A stretch of 64,000 nt of DNA from Bog-532 sp963732345 (GCA_963732345.1 CAVSZI010000018.1:372001-436000), one strand, 5' to 3'. Shown: positions 51,711 to 60,745, numbered from the stretch's first letter. The notes: generated by a model not told the origin, from the sequence alone. Numbers and translations are program-made.

Positions 51711-52226
51711 TCACGCGGTGAATAAAAACTCGCGCCAGAGCTGTATGAGGTACCGCTCGAGTCCTTCCAGCTGTTTCTTGGCCTGCTGGAACTCGTCGGC
51801 GAGCGGGTTGCGGTGCGCGTGGTAGAGCTCGGCGTAGCGGCGCGCCGCCTCCTCGCGATTGCTCGCGTAGACCCGGACGGCGTAGTTGCCCACGCCGCTG
51901 GCCAGCCGCAGGCCGTGAATGGCCTTGCCCGCCGAGCCCTCGTCGATGCTGAGGTACCCGCGCAGGTACAGGCGGCATTTCGCCTCCTCCTGCCAGGTGT
52001 CGCCGAACGGCGGGGGCGCTCCGTCCCATTCTTCGATGACCACCCGGACGTCGAGCTGCTCCTGCAGGCTCCCGACCCACAACTGCTCGCGATTGACGCT
52101 GATCAGCGATCCCACCGGGGGAAGAGGGGCACCAGGGGCATTGGGGTCGACGGCCGCGTCGTGAAGGCGGAACATGCGCCGGTCCGGGAACACCGGCATC
52201 ACCAGCTGAAGAAGCCTCCGGTTCAT
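51711..52226 (-). CDS. hypothetical protein
   Basis: 171 aa, no family recognised. It is soluble, with codon use like its neighbours. Sequence begins MNRRLLQLVMPVFPDRRMFRL and has well-ordered stretches (LISVNREQLWVGSLQEQLDVRVVIEEWDG, WQEEAKCRLYLRGYLSIDEGS) and a helical, charged C terminus (DEFQQAKKQLEGLERYLIQLWREFLF). The ATG at 52226 has GGGGGGA upstream; longer in-frame starts lead into low-complexity sequence. It probably folds as an alpha/beta domain; the role is unknown. Confidence 0.65.
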   Translation of the reverse strand: MNRRLLQLVMPVFPDRRMFRLHDAAVDPNAPGAPLPPVGSLISVNREQLWVGSLQEQLDVRVVIEEWDGAPPPFGDTWQEEAKCRLYLRGYLSIDEGSAGKAIHGLRLASGVGNYAVRVYASNREEAARRYAELYHAHRNPLADEFQQAKKQLEGLERYLIQLWREFLFTA

Positions 52227-52638
52227 CGTCCCCCCACGGCACCTAGAGCCCGCGGTCCCGCTGCTCCGCGGTGGCGGAGTCCCCGAGCGCCTGTTTAGTG
52301 GCATAAATGTAGACCTTCGGTGCGTCTGATCGCAGGCGAACGGGATGCCCGGCCAGATTCTGGCCAGAACGAACACCGGCCACCAGGTCCCGGCTCCCAT
52401 CCCGCCGGGCGATACCGCACATCCAGGGCGGGTGGACTTCGCTCAATCGTGACCAACGCCTCCTCTCCTTTCCTCTCCAGCCGCTCCCGCCCAGGCTGTC
52501 ACCGCTAACTTAGTTGTAGACTAACAATCGTTGTGTTGCTACAAGCTTCCGGGGCGGCGGCTCTGTCCCTGGAAGCCTTCTCCCGGACGCCGAAGGCCGA
52601 GGTGAACCGCCCTGCCCGGACTCAGCCGCCAGCGCCGA
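52227..52638. other. divergent intergenic region
   Basis: 412 bp between a hypothetical gene (minus) and the MFS-MarR operon (plus). No convincing gene. The right part holds the operator cluster at 52510-52544; the region 52545-52638 would be the MFS 5' leader. Confidence 0.5.
52510..52544 (+). promoter_or_regulatory. MarR-type operator cluster upstream of the MFS-MarR operon
   Basis: Nested palindromes: TTAGT-TGTAG-ACTAA (52510-52524), ACAA-TCG-TTGT (52524-52534) and TTGTAG ... CTACAA (52514-52519 with 52539-52544). The core TAGTTGT-N5-AACAA (52511-52527) recurs upstream of the second MFS gene at 62831-62850. TTGTAG-N17-TGCTAC could be the promoter, so the repressor would cover the -35. Confidence 0.6.
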
Positions 52639-54057
52639 ATGCTCGTTCTGGCTATCTGCTGCATGAGCCTGTTCATCGTCGGCCTCGACAGCACGATCGT
52701 GAACGTCGCGCTGCCGTCGATCGGGCGTGAGCTGCACTCGTCGGTGTCCGGCCTGCAGTGGACGATTGACGCGTACACGCTGGTGCTGGCCAGCCTGCTG
52801 ATGTTCTCCGGGTCGACCGCCGACCGCGTCGGGCGCCGGAGGACCTTCCAGGCCGGCCTGGGCGTGTTCACGGCGGGCTCGCTGCTGTGCAGCCTGGCGC
52901 CCGGCCTGGGCTGGCTGATCGCCTTCCGGATGGTGCAGGCCGTGGGCGGGTCGATGCTCAACCCGGTGGCCATGTCGATCATCACCAACACGTTCACCGA
53001 CCAGCGCGAGCGGGCCCGGGCCATCGGGGTATGGGGCGCGGTGTTCGGCTTGAGCATGGCCCTGGGCCCGGTGGCCGGGGGCGCGCTGGTCGATTCGGTG
53101 GGCTGGCGCGGCATCTTCTGGGTCAACATCCCGATCGGCATCGCGGCGATCGTGCTCTGCGCGCTGTTCGTGCCGGAGTCGAAGGCGGACCGGGCGCGCC
53201 TGCCGGACCCGGTCGGGCAGGCACTGCTCATCGTGCTGCTGGCGCCGCTGACCTATGCGATCATCGAGGGCCCCTCGAGGGGCTGGGGCTCGCCACTGAT
53301 CGCGGGCCTGTTCGGGCTGGCTGCGGTGGCCCTGGCGGTGTTCGTGCCGTACGAGCTCCGGCGGACCGAGCCGCTGCTCAACCCGCGGTTCTTCGGCAGC
53401 GCCCCGTTCGCAGGCGCGACCGTGATCGCGGTCATCGCGTTCGCCGCGTTGGGGGGGTTCCTCTTCCTGAATACCATTTACCTGCAGGACGTGCGGGGCT
53501 TCAGCGCGCTCACCGCCGGGCTGTACCTGCTGCCGATGGCGGCGACGATGGCGGCCTGCGCGGTACTGTCGGGCCGGCTCGTGGCCGCGCGCGGCGCCCG
53601 CATACCGCTGGTCGTCTCCGGCCTGGGCTTCATCGCGGGCGGTATCCTGCTCTCGATGATCACCGATCATTCCAGCCCCGGCCTCCTGCTGCCCAGCTAC
53701 GTGATCTTCGGCATTGGGATCGGCCTGGTCAACGCGCCGATCACCAACTCCGCGGTGTCCGGGATGCCGCGGCAACAGGCCGGGGTGGCCGCCGGGGTCG
53801 CCTCCACCAGCCGCCAGGTCGGCACGTCGCTCGGCGTGGCCGTGATGGGGTCGGTGCTCAGCGGTAACCTGCGCGGAGGGATGCGGGCGGGCTTCGTGGA
53901 CGCCAGCCGCCCGGGCTGGTGGATCGTGGCCGCCTGCGGAGCCGTGACGCTTATTCTCGGCTTCGTCACGACCGGACCCTGGGCGCTGCGGACGGCGACC
54001 CGGACCGCCGAACGCCTGTCGCCCGCCGACGAAAGGTCACCGGTGAGCGTGCCATGA
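52639..54057 (+). CDS. MFS drug exporter, DHA2 (14-helix) family
   Basis: 472 aa proton-coupled exporter, EmrB/QacA type. About fourteen helices. The first one begins at the ATG (MLVLAICCMSLFIVGLDSTIVNVALPSIG), with motif D1; motif A is STADRVGRRRTFQAG, and motif C is in GAVFGLSMALGPVAGGALVDSVGWRGIFWVNIPIG. The N-terminal cytoplasmic residues are very short. In frame, only CTG codons lie between an upstream stop and this ATG. Its stop overlaps the marR start (ATGA). Likely repressed by that MarR protein through the palindromes upstream. Confidence 0.92.
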   Translation: MLVLAICCMSLFIVGLDSTIVNVALPSIGRELHSSVSGLQWTIDAYTLVLASLLMFSGSTADRVGRRRTFQAGLGVFTAGSLLCSLAPGLGWLIAFRMVQAVGGSMLNPVAMSIITNTFTDQRERARAIGVWGAVFGLSMALGPVAGGALVDSVGWRGIFWVNIPIGIAAIVLCALFVPESKADRARLPDPVGQALLIVLLAPLTYAIIEGPSRGWGSPLIAGLFGLAAVALAVFVPYELRRTEPLLNPRFFGSAPFAGATVIAVIAFAALGGFLFLNTIYLQDVRGFSALTAGLYLLPMAATMAACAVLSGRLVAARGARIPLVVSGLGFIAGGILLSMITDHSSPGLLLPSYVIFGIGIGLVNAPITNSAVSGMPRQQAGVAAGVASTSRQVGTSLGVAVMGSVLSGNLRGGMRAGFVDASRPGWWIVAACGAVTLILGFVTTGPWALRTATRTAERLSPADERSPVSVP

Positions 54058-54566
54058 CCGTGTCCTCGCCCGCGTCCTCCGCCGCACCGCCCGACGAGGC
54101 CACCACCGAGGCCACGAGCGAGGCCACGAGCGAGGCCACGAGCGAGGCCACCGGCGAGCTGGCGGCGCGGGCCTGGCAGGGCATGCGCGCCCTGGTGCTC
54201 GATCGCTACGACCGCCGCAAGAAGGTGTGCGACGCGCTCGGCATGAGTTTCATCCGCGCCAAGGCGCTTCGCCGCATCGTCGACGGCCCGATGACGATGC
54301 GCGAGCTCGCCGCGGCCCTGGGCACCGACCCGCCGTACACCACGGTGGTGGTGGATGACCTGGAACGCAGGGGACTGGTGACACGGACCGTCCGGCCCGG
54401 TGACCGGCGCTCGAAGATCGTCTCGATCACCCCGGACGGTGCCGCGCAAGCCCATCTAGCCGAACGGATCCTGAACGACCCACCCCGGCCGGTCCGGGAG
54501 CTTCCCGCCACCGACCTCGAGACGCTGGGCCGCATCCTCGGCACCCTCCTGGACACCGAGACCTGA
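54054..54566 (+). CDS. MarR family transcriptional regulator
   Basis: 170 aa winged-helix regulator. A repetitive EATS leader (12-bp DNA repeat, 54096-54155) precedes the domain: MRALVLDRYDRRKKVCDALGMSFIRAKALRRI, recognition region TMRELAAALGTDPPYTTVVVDDLERRGLVTRT, wing RPGDRRSKIVSITPDG. The ATG overlaps the MFS stop; an upstream in-frame extension is shadow. Expected to repress the MFS gene, and perhaps also the MFS gene at 60746-62674, which carries the same operator core. Confidence 0.93.
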   Translation: MTVSSPASSAAPPDEATTEATSEATSEATSEATGELAARAWQGMRALVLDRYDRRKKVCDALGMSFIRAKALRRIVDGPMTMRELAAALGTDPPYTTVVVDDLERRGLVTRTVRPGDRRSKIVSITPDGAAQAHLAERILNDPPRPVRELPATDLETLGRILGTLLDTET

Positions 54567-54635
54567 ACTGCGCCGTCGAGCCTGGGCCGGGTGGAGCCTG
54601 GGCCGGTTGGGACTCGCCGGTGAGGAGCGGGCCGG

Positions 54636-55322
54636 TCAGGGCCGCAAGTCCGCGATCCGGGCCAGGGCGGCATGGTCGATGATTGTGATGTGCCGCGGGG
54701 ACGTCTCGACCAGGCGGCGCTGCCGCCAGTCCCGCAGCGCCCGCGTCACCGTGGCCCGCGACGTGAACACCAGGCTCGCGAGTTCCTCCTGAGACAACGG
54801 CAGCTCAATCGTCGTGTGGTGCTCATCGCCCTGGCCGTGTCCCTCGGCGAGCTCGAGCAGCAGCCGGGCCAGCCGCTCGGCCCCGCTGGAGATGGACTGG
54901 ATGCGCAGGCTTTCGGCGGTGTCGTTCCAGCGCTGGGTGAGCGCATGCCGGTAGGCGCGCGCCGCGGCGGGATTCGCATCCAGGAACGCCGCGAACCGCG
55001 TGTGCGGGAGGACGATCGACCGCACCCGGCCGATGGCTTTGACGGTGGCCGTGCGGTAGCCGGTTACCTCGCCCGCCACTTCGCCCACGACGTCCCCGTT
55101 GCCGCGCAGGGCCAGGACCGTCTGCTGGCCTCCGCCGGCCACCGCGACGACTTTGACCCACCCGCTGACCAGGACGAACACGTGTGTTGCCGGGTCTCCC
55201 TGCGCGCACACGGTGGCCCCGGGCGGGAACAGGCAGGTGCGGCCCGCTGTCTGGAGCAGTTCCTTTTCCCGCTCCGGGAGCTGGCCCCAGAATCCCCCTG
55301 CCGCCCTGCCCGCTGTCGCCAT
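54636..55322 (-). CDS. Crp/Fnr family transcriptional regulator
   Basis: 228 aa. The N-terminal cyclic-nucleotide-binding fold (CLFPPGATVCAQGDPATHVFVLVSGWVKVV ... GDVVGEVAGEVTGYRTATVKAIG) is followed by a long dimer helix and a C-terminal HTH_Crp (LPLSQEELASLVFTSRATVTRALRDWRQRRLVETS). There is no cysteine set for an Fnr-type Fe-S cluster. The canonical cAMP Arg-Ser pair in the phosphate cassette is not evident, so the effector is unclear. Convergent with marR; alone on its strand. Confidence 0.9.
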   Translation of the reverse strand: MATAGRAAGGFWGQLPEREKELLQTAGRTCLFPPGATVCAQGDPATHVFVLVSGWVKVVAVAGGGQQTVLALRGNGDVVGEVAGEVTGYRTATVKAIGRVRSIVLPHTRFAAFLDANPAAARAYRHALTQRWNDTAESLRIQSISSGAERLARLLLELAEGHGQGDEHHTTIELPLSQEELASLVFTSRATVTRALRDWRQRRLVETSPRHITIIDHAALARIADLRP

Positions 55323-55504
55323 GTGCCCGTAATCGCTAGCCCGTCCGTCTCGCCGCAGCCGGGCCGCGTGGCGAGTTCCTGCCTTCCACGATGACCCACC
55401 GCATCGCGGTTAACAATCACCCATGTCCGTTCGGCTAGCCGGAGATCGTGGGTCTTGGGAAGCTCGCGGGTGTTCCGCGCGCCGTGACCGGCGGCGGAGC
55501 CGGG

Positions 55505-56053
55505 TCACCGGGTGAACAGGAGGGCGGCCGAACAGGCCAGGAAGGCGACGCCAGTGAGCAGCGTCCAGTTCATCGCGTGCTGGATGCGCTCGTACCGGAC
55601 ACGGGCCTGGCCGACCATCAGGTGCGCGTGGGCCCAGGTCCACCCCCCGGCTGTTCCCGGTGGGAGGCCGGCCCACGGCGCCCGGGGGTCCAGCGGCGCG
55701 CCCGTGTGCGCCCGCAGCCGGCCCAGCTCGTGCCCCAGCGGCGCACCGGACAGCATGAACAGGGCGGCCGCGCGCAGCCAGCACACGGTCACGAGCGCGA
55801 ACAGGCCAGCACACGCCCACACCGCGGCGGCGGGCCGGGAAACAACGGAAAAGGCCGTGACTTCTATCGCCAGGCCCACCGTCATCGCCGCCAGCGCGGC
55901 CATCCCGGCCAGCAGCCCGGGCCTGCTGTCCCGGAGCAGGCCCGCCATCTCATCCAGGAGTTCGTGTGCGGACCAGTCGGCCCGTTCGGCGGCCGGTCCA
56001 GGCTGGCCGCCGGGCCGTGTGCCGGGCGATCCCCCGTCCAGGAGCGTCGTCAT
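55505..56053 (-). CDS. membrane protein of unknown function
   Basis: 182 aa. A cytoplasmic helix (SAHELLDEMAGLLRDSRPG) precedes three membrane segments: GLLAGMAALAAMTVGLAIEV, AVWACAGLFALVTVCWLRAAALFML and AMNWTLLTGVAFLACSAALLF, with a ~50-residue loop before the last one. The ATG at 56053 is chosen because GGAGG lies 8 nt upstream; longer in-frame starts give low-complexity sequence. No family assigned. It is divergent from a lipoprotein gene. Confidence 0.7.
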   Translation of the reverse strand: MTTLLDGGSPGTRPGGQPGPAAERADWSAHELLDEMAGLLRDSRPGLLAGMAALAAMTVGLAIEVTAFSVVSRPAAAVWACAGLFALVTVCWLRAAALFMLSGAPLGHELGRLRAHTGAPLDPRAPWAGLPPGTAGGWTWAHAHLMVGQARVRYERIQHAMNWTLLTGVAFLACSAALLFTR

Positions 56054-56351
56054 ACTGACCGCCTCCATCGTCATTGCCGGACGTATCCAGCCAACGGGAT
56101 CCAGGCGGCCCGCGCTGCTGCATTCGAGACGGCGCGGCTGTCTCATCTGACGCAAGGACGGGGCAAGGACCGGCACAAGGTCCGGGGCGGGTACCGGGGC
56201 GGGGCAGCCGGCCCGGAGAAACGCCGCCGGGCGAGCCATCGATGTCGGGGCGGCCGGAACCGCAGGCAGGGGACCGGCGTCCAATTCCCAGCACGGCCAG
56301 TTAGGGGGAACCTCCGTAAGTGCCCCATGGCCGGGAAAGGGAGAAGACACA

Positions 56352-56960
56352 ATGCTCGTGCCGCGCAGGCGCACGTCACCCGGGGACGGGCGGCGAATGG
56401 TGCGCCGGGCCGCTACCAGCGTCCCCGCCGCAGCCCTGGCCGCGGCCACCGTCGCCGCGGTCGTGGCCTGCGGGAGCGGTGGTTCCGCTGCGTCTGCGGG
56501 CCACACCGCCTCGCCCAGTTCATCGGCGGGCAGCGGGAATGTGGCCGCCGGCGGCCCGGGGCTGTGCGGGGCGGCCACGCAGGTCGACAGCCTGACCGTG
56601 CAGCGGACGAACGCTTTGCCGGGCAACCACCCACGGTTCACCTTCCCGGCCACGGAGCAGGTGAACAACGCGCCTGAAGCGCGGTCGGTCGCGCAGGGCC
56701 TGTGCGCGCTGCAGCCCGTCTCGCACATGCAGATCGCCTGTCCCGCCGACTTCGGTATCACCTACAAGCTCACGTTCGCGGCCGGCACGCACCGCTTCGC
56801 CCCCGTCACGCTGAACGCGGCCGGGTGTGAGCTGGTGCACGGCCTGGGTGCGGCGCGCCACATCACCACGTCGAACGTCGTGTGGCGGCGGCTCGGGGTG
56901 GCGATCGGCATCCCCCATCCCAGCCAGGCGGCGTTCGCCGGGACGAGCGCGAGCTCCTGA
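56352..56960 (+). CDS. secreted lipoprotein, unknown function
   Basis: 202 aa. Twin-arginine-like start (RRMVRRAATSV), hydrophobic stretch and lipobox (AAVVACGSGG), so lipid-anchored outside the cell. A Ser/Gly linker is followed by a domain with four cysteines (GLCGAATQVD, GLCALQPVS, QIACPADFG, AAGCELVHG), probably disulfide-bonded. Similar secreted actinobacterial proteins exist, but no function is assigned. ATG 56352 with GGGAG upstream; GTG/ATG at ~56397 is possible. Confidence 0.72.
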   Translation: MLVPRRRTSPGDGRRMVRRAATSVPAAALAAATVAAVVACGSGGSAASAGHTASPSSSAGSGNVAAGGPGLCGAATQVDSLTVQRTNALPGNHPRFTFPATEQVNNAPEARSVAQGLCALQPVSHMQIACPADFGITYKLTFAAGTHRFAPVTLNAAGCELVHGLGAARHITTSNVVWRRLGVAIGIPHPSQAAFAGTSASS

Positions 56961-56970
56961 CCGGCCGGGC

Positions 56971-57816
56971 TCAGCCCAGGCGGGTGACCTCGACGGTCAC
57001 TTCCATCGCGGAGCTGGGCGCGCCGCTGTAAATGCCCTTGAGCGGGGAAACGTCGGCGTAGTCACGCCCGCGGCCGAGGACTACGTGCCGCTCGCCGACC
57101 GGCGCCAGGCTGGTCGGATCGCACGGGACCCATTCACCGGTCCAGTACTCGGCCCAGGCGTGGCTCTGACCGGCGACCGCGTGCCCCGGCTCCGCCTTGG
57201 GGTCGGGGTGCAGGTACCCGGAGACGTACCGCGCCGGGAGCCCCGCGGCCCGCAGCAGCGCCACACTGACATGCGCCATGTCCTGGCAGACGCCCGACCG
57301 GGCGTCCCACACCTCCTGTGCGCTCGTCTGCACCCCGGTCGAGCCAGGCTGGTAGGAGACCCGGTTGTTGACCAGCTTGATGATCTCGCGGGCGGCCTCG
57401 TCCGGTTCCGCGCCGACGACCCACCCGCTGACCTCGGCGGCCACCTTGGGCTTGATCGTGGTGCGCGGGGTCTCGGCCAGGAATTCGAGGACGCAGCTGT
57501 CGGCTGCCTGCTCGCGGAGCTCGGCCCAGGGCAGCGCCGGCTTGGCCTCCTGCGGAGCACTGGTCTGGACGGTCGCGCTGGCCTGCACCAGCAGCTCGTG
57601 GTGCGGCTCCTGGATGTCGAAGGAGCTGACGGTCGTGCCCCAGTAGTCGCGGTAGGTCCAGATCGGCGCGTTCGACCCGGTGCGGACCGTGGTCGCGAGC
57701 GCGGTCTGCCGGGCCATGTCCGGCGGGGTCATCCGGGCCTCGTTGTAGGAGGCGCGCGCCGTGCCGCTGTAGCTGACCCGCGTGGTGTGCACGATCCCGA
57801 TCCGCCAGCCCGTCAT
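56971..57816 (-). CDS. transglutaminase-like cysteine peptidase family protein
   Basis: 281 aa. N-terminal beta domain (GIVHTTRVSYSGTARASYNEARMTP) then the papain-like transglutaminase core with Cys in ARSGVCQDMAHVSVALLRAAG, His in AGQSHAWAEYWTG and Asp in PCDPTS. The ATG overlaps the alpha-E stop (ATGA). Third gene of the conserved ATP-grasp / alpha-E / transglutaminase set, thought to act on peptides or amide bonds; substrates are unknown. Confidence 0.93.
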   Translation of the reverse strand: MTGWRIGIVHTTRVSYSGTARASYNEARMTPPDMARQTALATTVRTGSNAPIWTYRDYWGTTVSSFDIQEPHHELLVQASATVQTSAPQEAKPALPWAELREQAADSCVLEFLAETPRTTIKPKVAAEVSGWVVGAEPDEAAREIIKLVNNRVSYQPGSTGVQTSAQEVWDARSGVCQDMAHVSVALLRAAGLPARYVSGYLHPDPKAEPGHAVAGQSHAWAEYWTGEWVPCDPTSLAPVGERHVVLGRGRDYADVSPLKGIYSGAPSSAMEVTVEVTRLG

Positions 57817-58769
57817 AAGCCCTCCTGCGCCCATGCCACCGGGGCGGAGTAGGAGAAGTAGCGCTTGGCGATCGCCCTGTTGGCCTGCACGCACGCGGCC
57901 TGCAGCGAGCTGACCAGCTCCGGCATATCGGCCTCGAGCTGCTTGGGGTCGGTGTACTCGAGCCGCGTCCGCAGCTGCCCGATCGGCCGCCGGGCCGGGT
58001 CACCCATGCCGGAACGGACCGCATCGTCGGGATCCAGCGCCAGCAGGCACTGCTCGGCGGTGGACAGGGCGTGCAGTACCGAGCGCGGGAACAGCCGGTC
58101 GAGCATCAGGAACTCGGCGACGTCGGCCGGCTCGCTGGCCCATCCGTGGGTCCGGATGAACGATTCGTGCGCCCCGCAGGCCCGCAGTACCGTGAGCCAG
58201 CCGAGCTGGTGCCGCGACCCGGACATTCGCGCCAGCAGCAGGCGCGCGGTCATGTCGACCCGCTCCAGGCTCCGGCCCAGGATGAGGAACCGCCATGCCT
58301 CGTCGTGGCTCATGGTGGAGTCGGCCAGGCCGAAGAACAGCGCCGCGCGCTCGCGGACGAACCGGAAGTAGATGTGCGGGCCGAGCCGCTCAGCGGATCG
58401 CCGGTGCGAGTTCAGGCCGAGACCGGTGACGTTCAGGCATTCCCACATCTCGCTCGAGACGACGTCCCGCACGCTGCGCATGCCCGCCCGCGCGGCCAGG
58501 ATCGCGCCCGCGATCGCGCTCGGGTTCTTCGGGTCGTAGGCCAGCCGGGACAGCGCCATGCCGATGTCCATTGCGCCGTCGTCGGTCGCGGGCACACCGA
58601 GGATGGCCAGCATGGCGCGGCAGTCGGAGTCCTCGTCCACCTCGGGGTCTTCGAGCATGTGGTGCACGTACACGTCCAGGGTGCGCGCCGTGTCGTCGGC
58701 CCGCTCCACGTAGCGGCCGGTCCAGTACAGCGTCTCCGCGATCCGGCTGAGCAGCCCGTCGTCACTCAT
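57813..58769 (-). CDS. alpha-E domain-containing protein
   Basis: 318 aa, mostly helical: LLSRIAETLYWTGRYVERADDTARTLDVYVHHMLEDP at the start is the alpha-E signature, and YFRFVRERAALFFGLADSTMSHDEAWRFLILGRSLERVDMTARLL continues it. The name comes from a conserved Glu-rich helical pattern; the biochemical role is unknown. 4-bp overlaps on both sides tie it to the ATP-grasp and transglutaminase genes. Confidence 0.94.
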   Translation of the reverse strand: MSDDGLLSRIAETLYWTGRYVERADDTARTLDVYVHHMLEDPEVDEDSDCRAMLAILGVPATDDGAMDIGMALSRLAYDPKNPSAIAGAILAARAGMRSVRDVVSSEMWECLNVTGLGLNSHRRSAERLGPHIYFRFVRERAALFFGLADSTMSHDEAWRFLILGRSLERVDMTARLLLARMSGSRHQLGWLTVLRACGAHESFIRTHGWASEPADVAEFLMLDRLFPRSVLHALSTAEQCLLALDPDDAVRSGMGDPARRPIGQLRTRLEYTDPKQLEADMPELVSSLQAACVQANRAIAKRYFSYSAPVAWAQEGL

Positions 58770-60340
58770 TGGTCCTGGTCTTGGTATGGGTCGCTCTGGC
58801 GGTCGAGAAGCATGCCGCTGGGGGCGATGGCGGCGGGAGTGAAGCCGGGCGCGTCGGTCCGTTCGGCGGTCTGTCCGTCGGACATTACCCAGGTGTCCTT
58901 GGAGCCGCCGCCCTGGCTGGAGTTGACCACGAGCGCTCCCTGGGGCAGCGCCACCCGGGTCAGGCCGCCGGGCAGCAGCCAGACATCGTTGCCGTCGTTC
59001 ACGGCGAACGGCCGCAGGTCGATGTGGCGGGGCTCGAGCCGTTCCCCGATCAGCACCGGTGACGTGGACAGGCTCACCGGCCGCTGCGCGATCCAGCCGC
59101 GGGGGTTGGCCGCCACCATGCCGCGCAGCTCGGTAAGGGTCCGCTCGTTGGCGTGCGGCCCGATAACGATGCCCTTGCCGCCCGCCCCGTCCACCGGCTT
59201 GAGCACGAGATTCCCCAGCTCGCCCAGGACCCAGGTGCGCACGTCCGGGTCGTCCAGCCGGTAGGACTCGACGTTGGGCAGCACCGGCTCCTCGCTGAAG
59301 TAGTAGCGGATCAGGTCGGGCACGTAGGTGTAGATGAGCTTGTCGTCGGCCACGCCGTTGCCGACCCCGTTGGCGATCGTCACGTGCCCGGACCGCGCGG
59401 CGTTGATGAGGCCGGCGCAGCCGATGACCGAGTCAGGCCGGAACAGAACCGGGTCCAGGAAGTTGTCGTCGATGCGGCGGTAGATCACGTCGACCAGGCG
59501 CCGCCCGTGCGTGGTGCGCAGGTACACCCGGTTGCCCGTGCAGAACAGGTCGCGTCCCTCGACCAGTTCGGCCCCCATGAGCCGGGCTAGCAGGGCGTGC
59601 TCGAAGTAGGCCGCGTTGTTGACGCCGGGGGTGAGGACGACGATCACGGGATCGTGGGCACTTTCCGGGGCGGCCGCGCGGAGCGCGGCGAGCAGCCGCG
59701 CCGGGTATTCGTCCACCGGGGTCACCCGCTGCTCGGCGAACAGCCCGGGGAAGGTCCGCGTCATGGCCAGCCGGTTCTCGATCACGTAGCTGACCCCGGA
59801 CGGGACCCGGACGTTGTCCTCCAGGACCCGCAGCGCCCCGTATTCGTCACGGATTAGGTCGATGCCCGCCACCTGCACCCGGACGCCGTTCGGGGGGACC
59901 AGCCCGGTCACTTCGCGGTGGAAGCCGGAGGAGGTGAACAGCACCCGCCAGGGGACGATTCCGTCGGCGAAAACCTGCCGGCCGGAGTAGACGTCGGCGA
60001 GGAACGCCTCCAGCGCGCGGACCCGCTGCCGGACGCCGCGCACGATCAGGTCCCATTCCATGGCGTCGATGACCCGGGGGACGAGGTCGAGCGGGAACGG
60101 CCGTTCCTCCCCGCCCAGGTCGAAGGTGACGCCGCGGTCGGTGAACACCCGCGCGAGCTGATCGGCGCGGAAGCGCAGCTCCGACGGGTCCATCGGCTGC
60201 AGGGCACTGATCAGCCCGTCGTAAGCCGCGCGCGGCCGCCCGGGTCCCGAGAACATTTCGTCCCAGGCCTCCGCGGGCTGATACCCGTCGAAGATGTCCG
60301 CCACGCCCCCCAACGTACTGTTCGGATGTTCCGCGTTCAT
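58766..60340 (-). CDS. circularly permuted type 2 ATP-grasp protein
   Basis: 524 aa. Predicted peptide ligase of the cp-ATP-grasp type 2 (DUF404/DUF407) family. Landmarks: GVTFDLGGEERPFPLDLVPRVIDAMEWDLIVRGVRQRVRALEAFLADVY, VLEDNVRVPSGVSYVIENRLAMTR, GVGNGVADDKLIYTYVPDLIRYYFSEEP, and the nucleotide-binding LVLKPVDGAGGKGIVIGP near residue 400. The ATG at 60340 lies ~8 nt after TGCTAT. First gene of the trio; the ligase may build a small peptide that the transglutaminase partner processes (inference from comparative context). Confidence 0.94.
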   Translation of the reverse strand: MNAEHPNSTLGGVADIFDGYQPAEAWDEMFSGPGRPRAAYDGLISALQPMDPSELRFRADQLARVFTDRGVTFDLGGEERPFPLDLVPRVIDAMEWDLIVRGVRQRVRALEAFLADVYSGRQVFADGIVPWRVLFTSSGFHREVTGLVPPNGVRVQVAGIDLIRDEYGALRVLEDNVRVPSGVSYVIENRLAMTRTFPGLFAEQRVTPVDEYPARLLAALRAAAPESAHDPVIVVLTPGVNNAAYFEHALLARLMGAELVEGRDLFCTGNRVYLRTTHGRRLVDVIYRRIDDNFLDPVLFRPDSVIGCAGLINAARSGHVTIANGVGNGVADDKLIYTYVPDLIRYYFSEEPVLPNVESYRLDDPDVRTWVLGELGNLVLKPVDGAGGKGIVIGPHANERTLTELRGMVAANPRGWIAQRPVSLSTSPVLIGERLEPRHIDLRPFAVNDGNDVWLLPGGLTRVALPQGALVVNSSQGGGSKDTWVMSDGQTAERTDAPGFTPAAIAPSGMLLDRQSDPYQDQDQ

Positions 60341-60503
60341 TACGGGGGATAGCAGAACTGTTTCGCCGGCGTTTCGTCGCCGGGCAGCTGACTGCGGTGT
60401 TTGCCCAGCCGGGGGGCGCGGGATATCCGAGGCGGAACTAGCCGAGGTGGTCGCCCGCAGGCCGGACCAGCGCCGCGGGCCGGACCAGCGCCCGCGGGCC
60501 GGA
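60341..60503. other. intergenic region with GC-rich repeats
   Basis: No gene. It holds 18-19-bp repeats around GGCCGGACCAGCGCC (60461-60506), just downstream of the FmdB gene. Confidence 0.5.
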
Positions 60504-60731
60504 CTAGCCGCAGCCGCAGGCGCCGCCGCAGCAGCCGCCCCCGCCGCCGAAGGCGCCCGGTGAGGCGGGTCCCGCGCTGGCGCTCCGGCCGCCCACGGCC
60601 ACGGTGGACAGAAGCTTGACCGTGTCGTCGTGCCCGGCCGGGCAGGAACACGGTGCCGAGGAATCGCTCATCGGGCGGGTCATCTCGAACGTGGAACCGC
60701 AGGCGCGGCAGCGATACTCATAGCGCGGCAT
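60504..60731 (-). CDS. FmdB family zinc ribbon protein
   Basis: 75 aa. MPRYEYRCRACGSTFEMTRPMSDSSAPCSCPAGH gives the FmdB zinc ribbon with C-x2-C in the first knuckle and CSCPAGH in the second. The C-terminal GGGGGCCGGACGCG tail with four cysteines is common in actinobacterial members. The ATG is 6 nt after TAGGCT. Members are putative regulators or small metal-binding proteins. Confidence 0.9.
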   Translation of the reverse strand: MPRYEYRCRACGSTFEMTRPMSDSSAPCSCPAGHDDTVKLLSTVAVGGRSASAGPASPGAFGGGGGCCGGACGCG

Positions 60732-60737
60732 AACGCC

Positions 60738-60743
60738 AGCCTA
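60738..60743 (-). promoter_or_regulatory. -10 box of the FmdB gene (leaderless)
   Basis: TAGGCT on the minus strand, 6 nt before the ATG at 60731; identical geometry to the lipoprotein gene at 31149. Confidence 0.5.
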
Positions 60744-60745
60744 AG

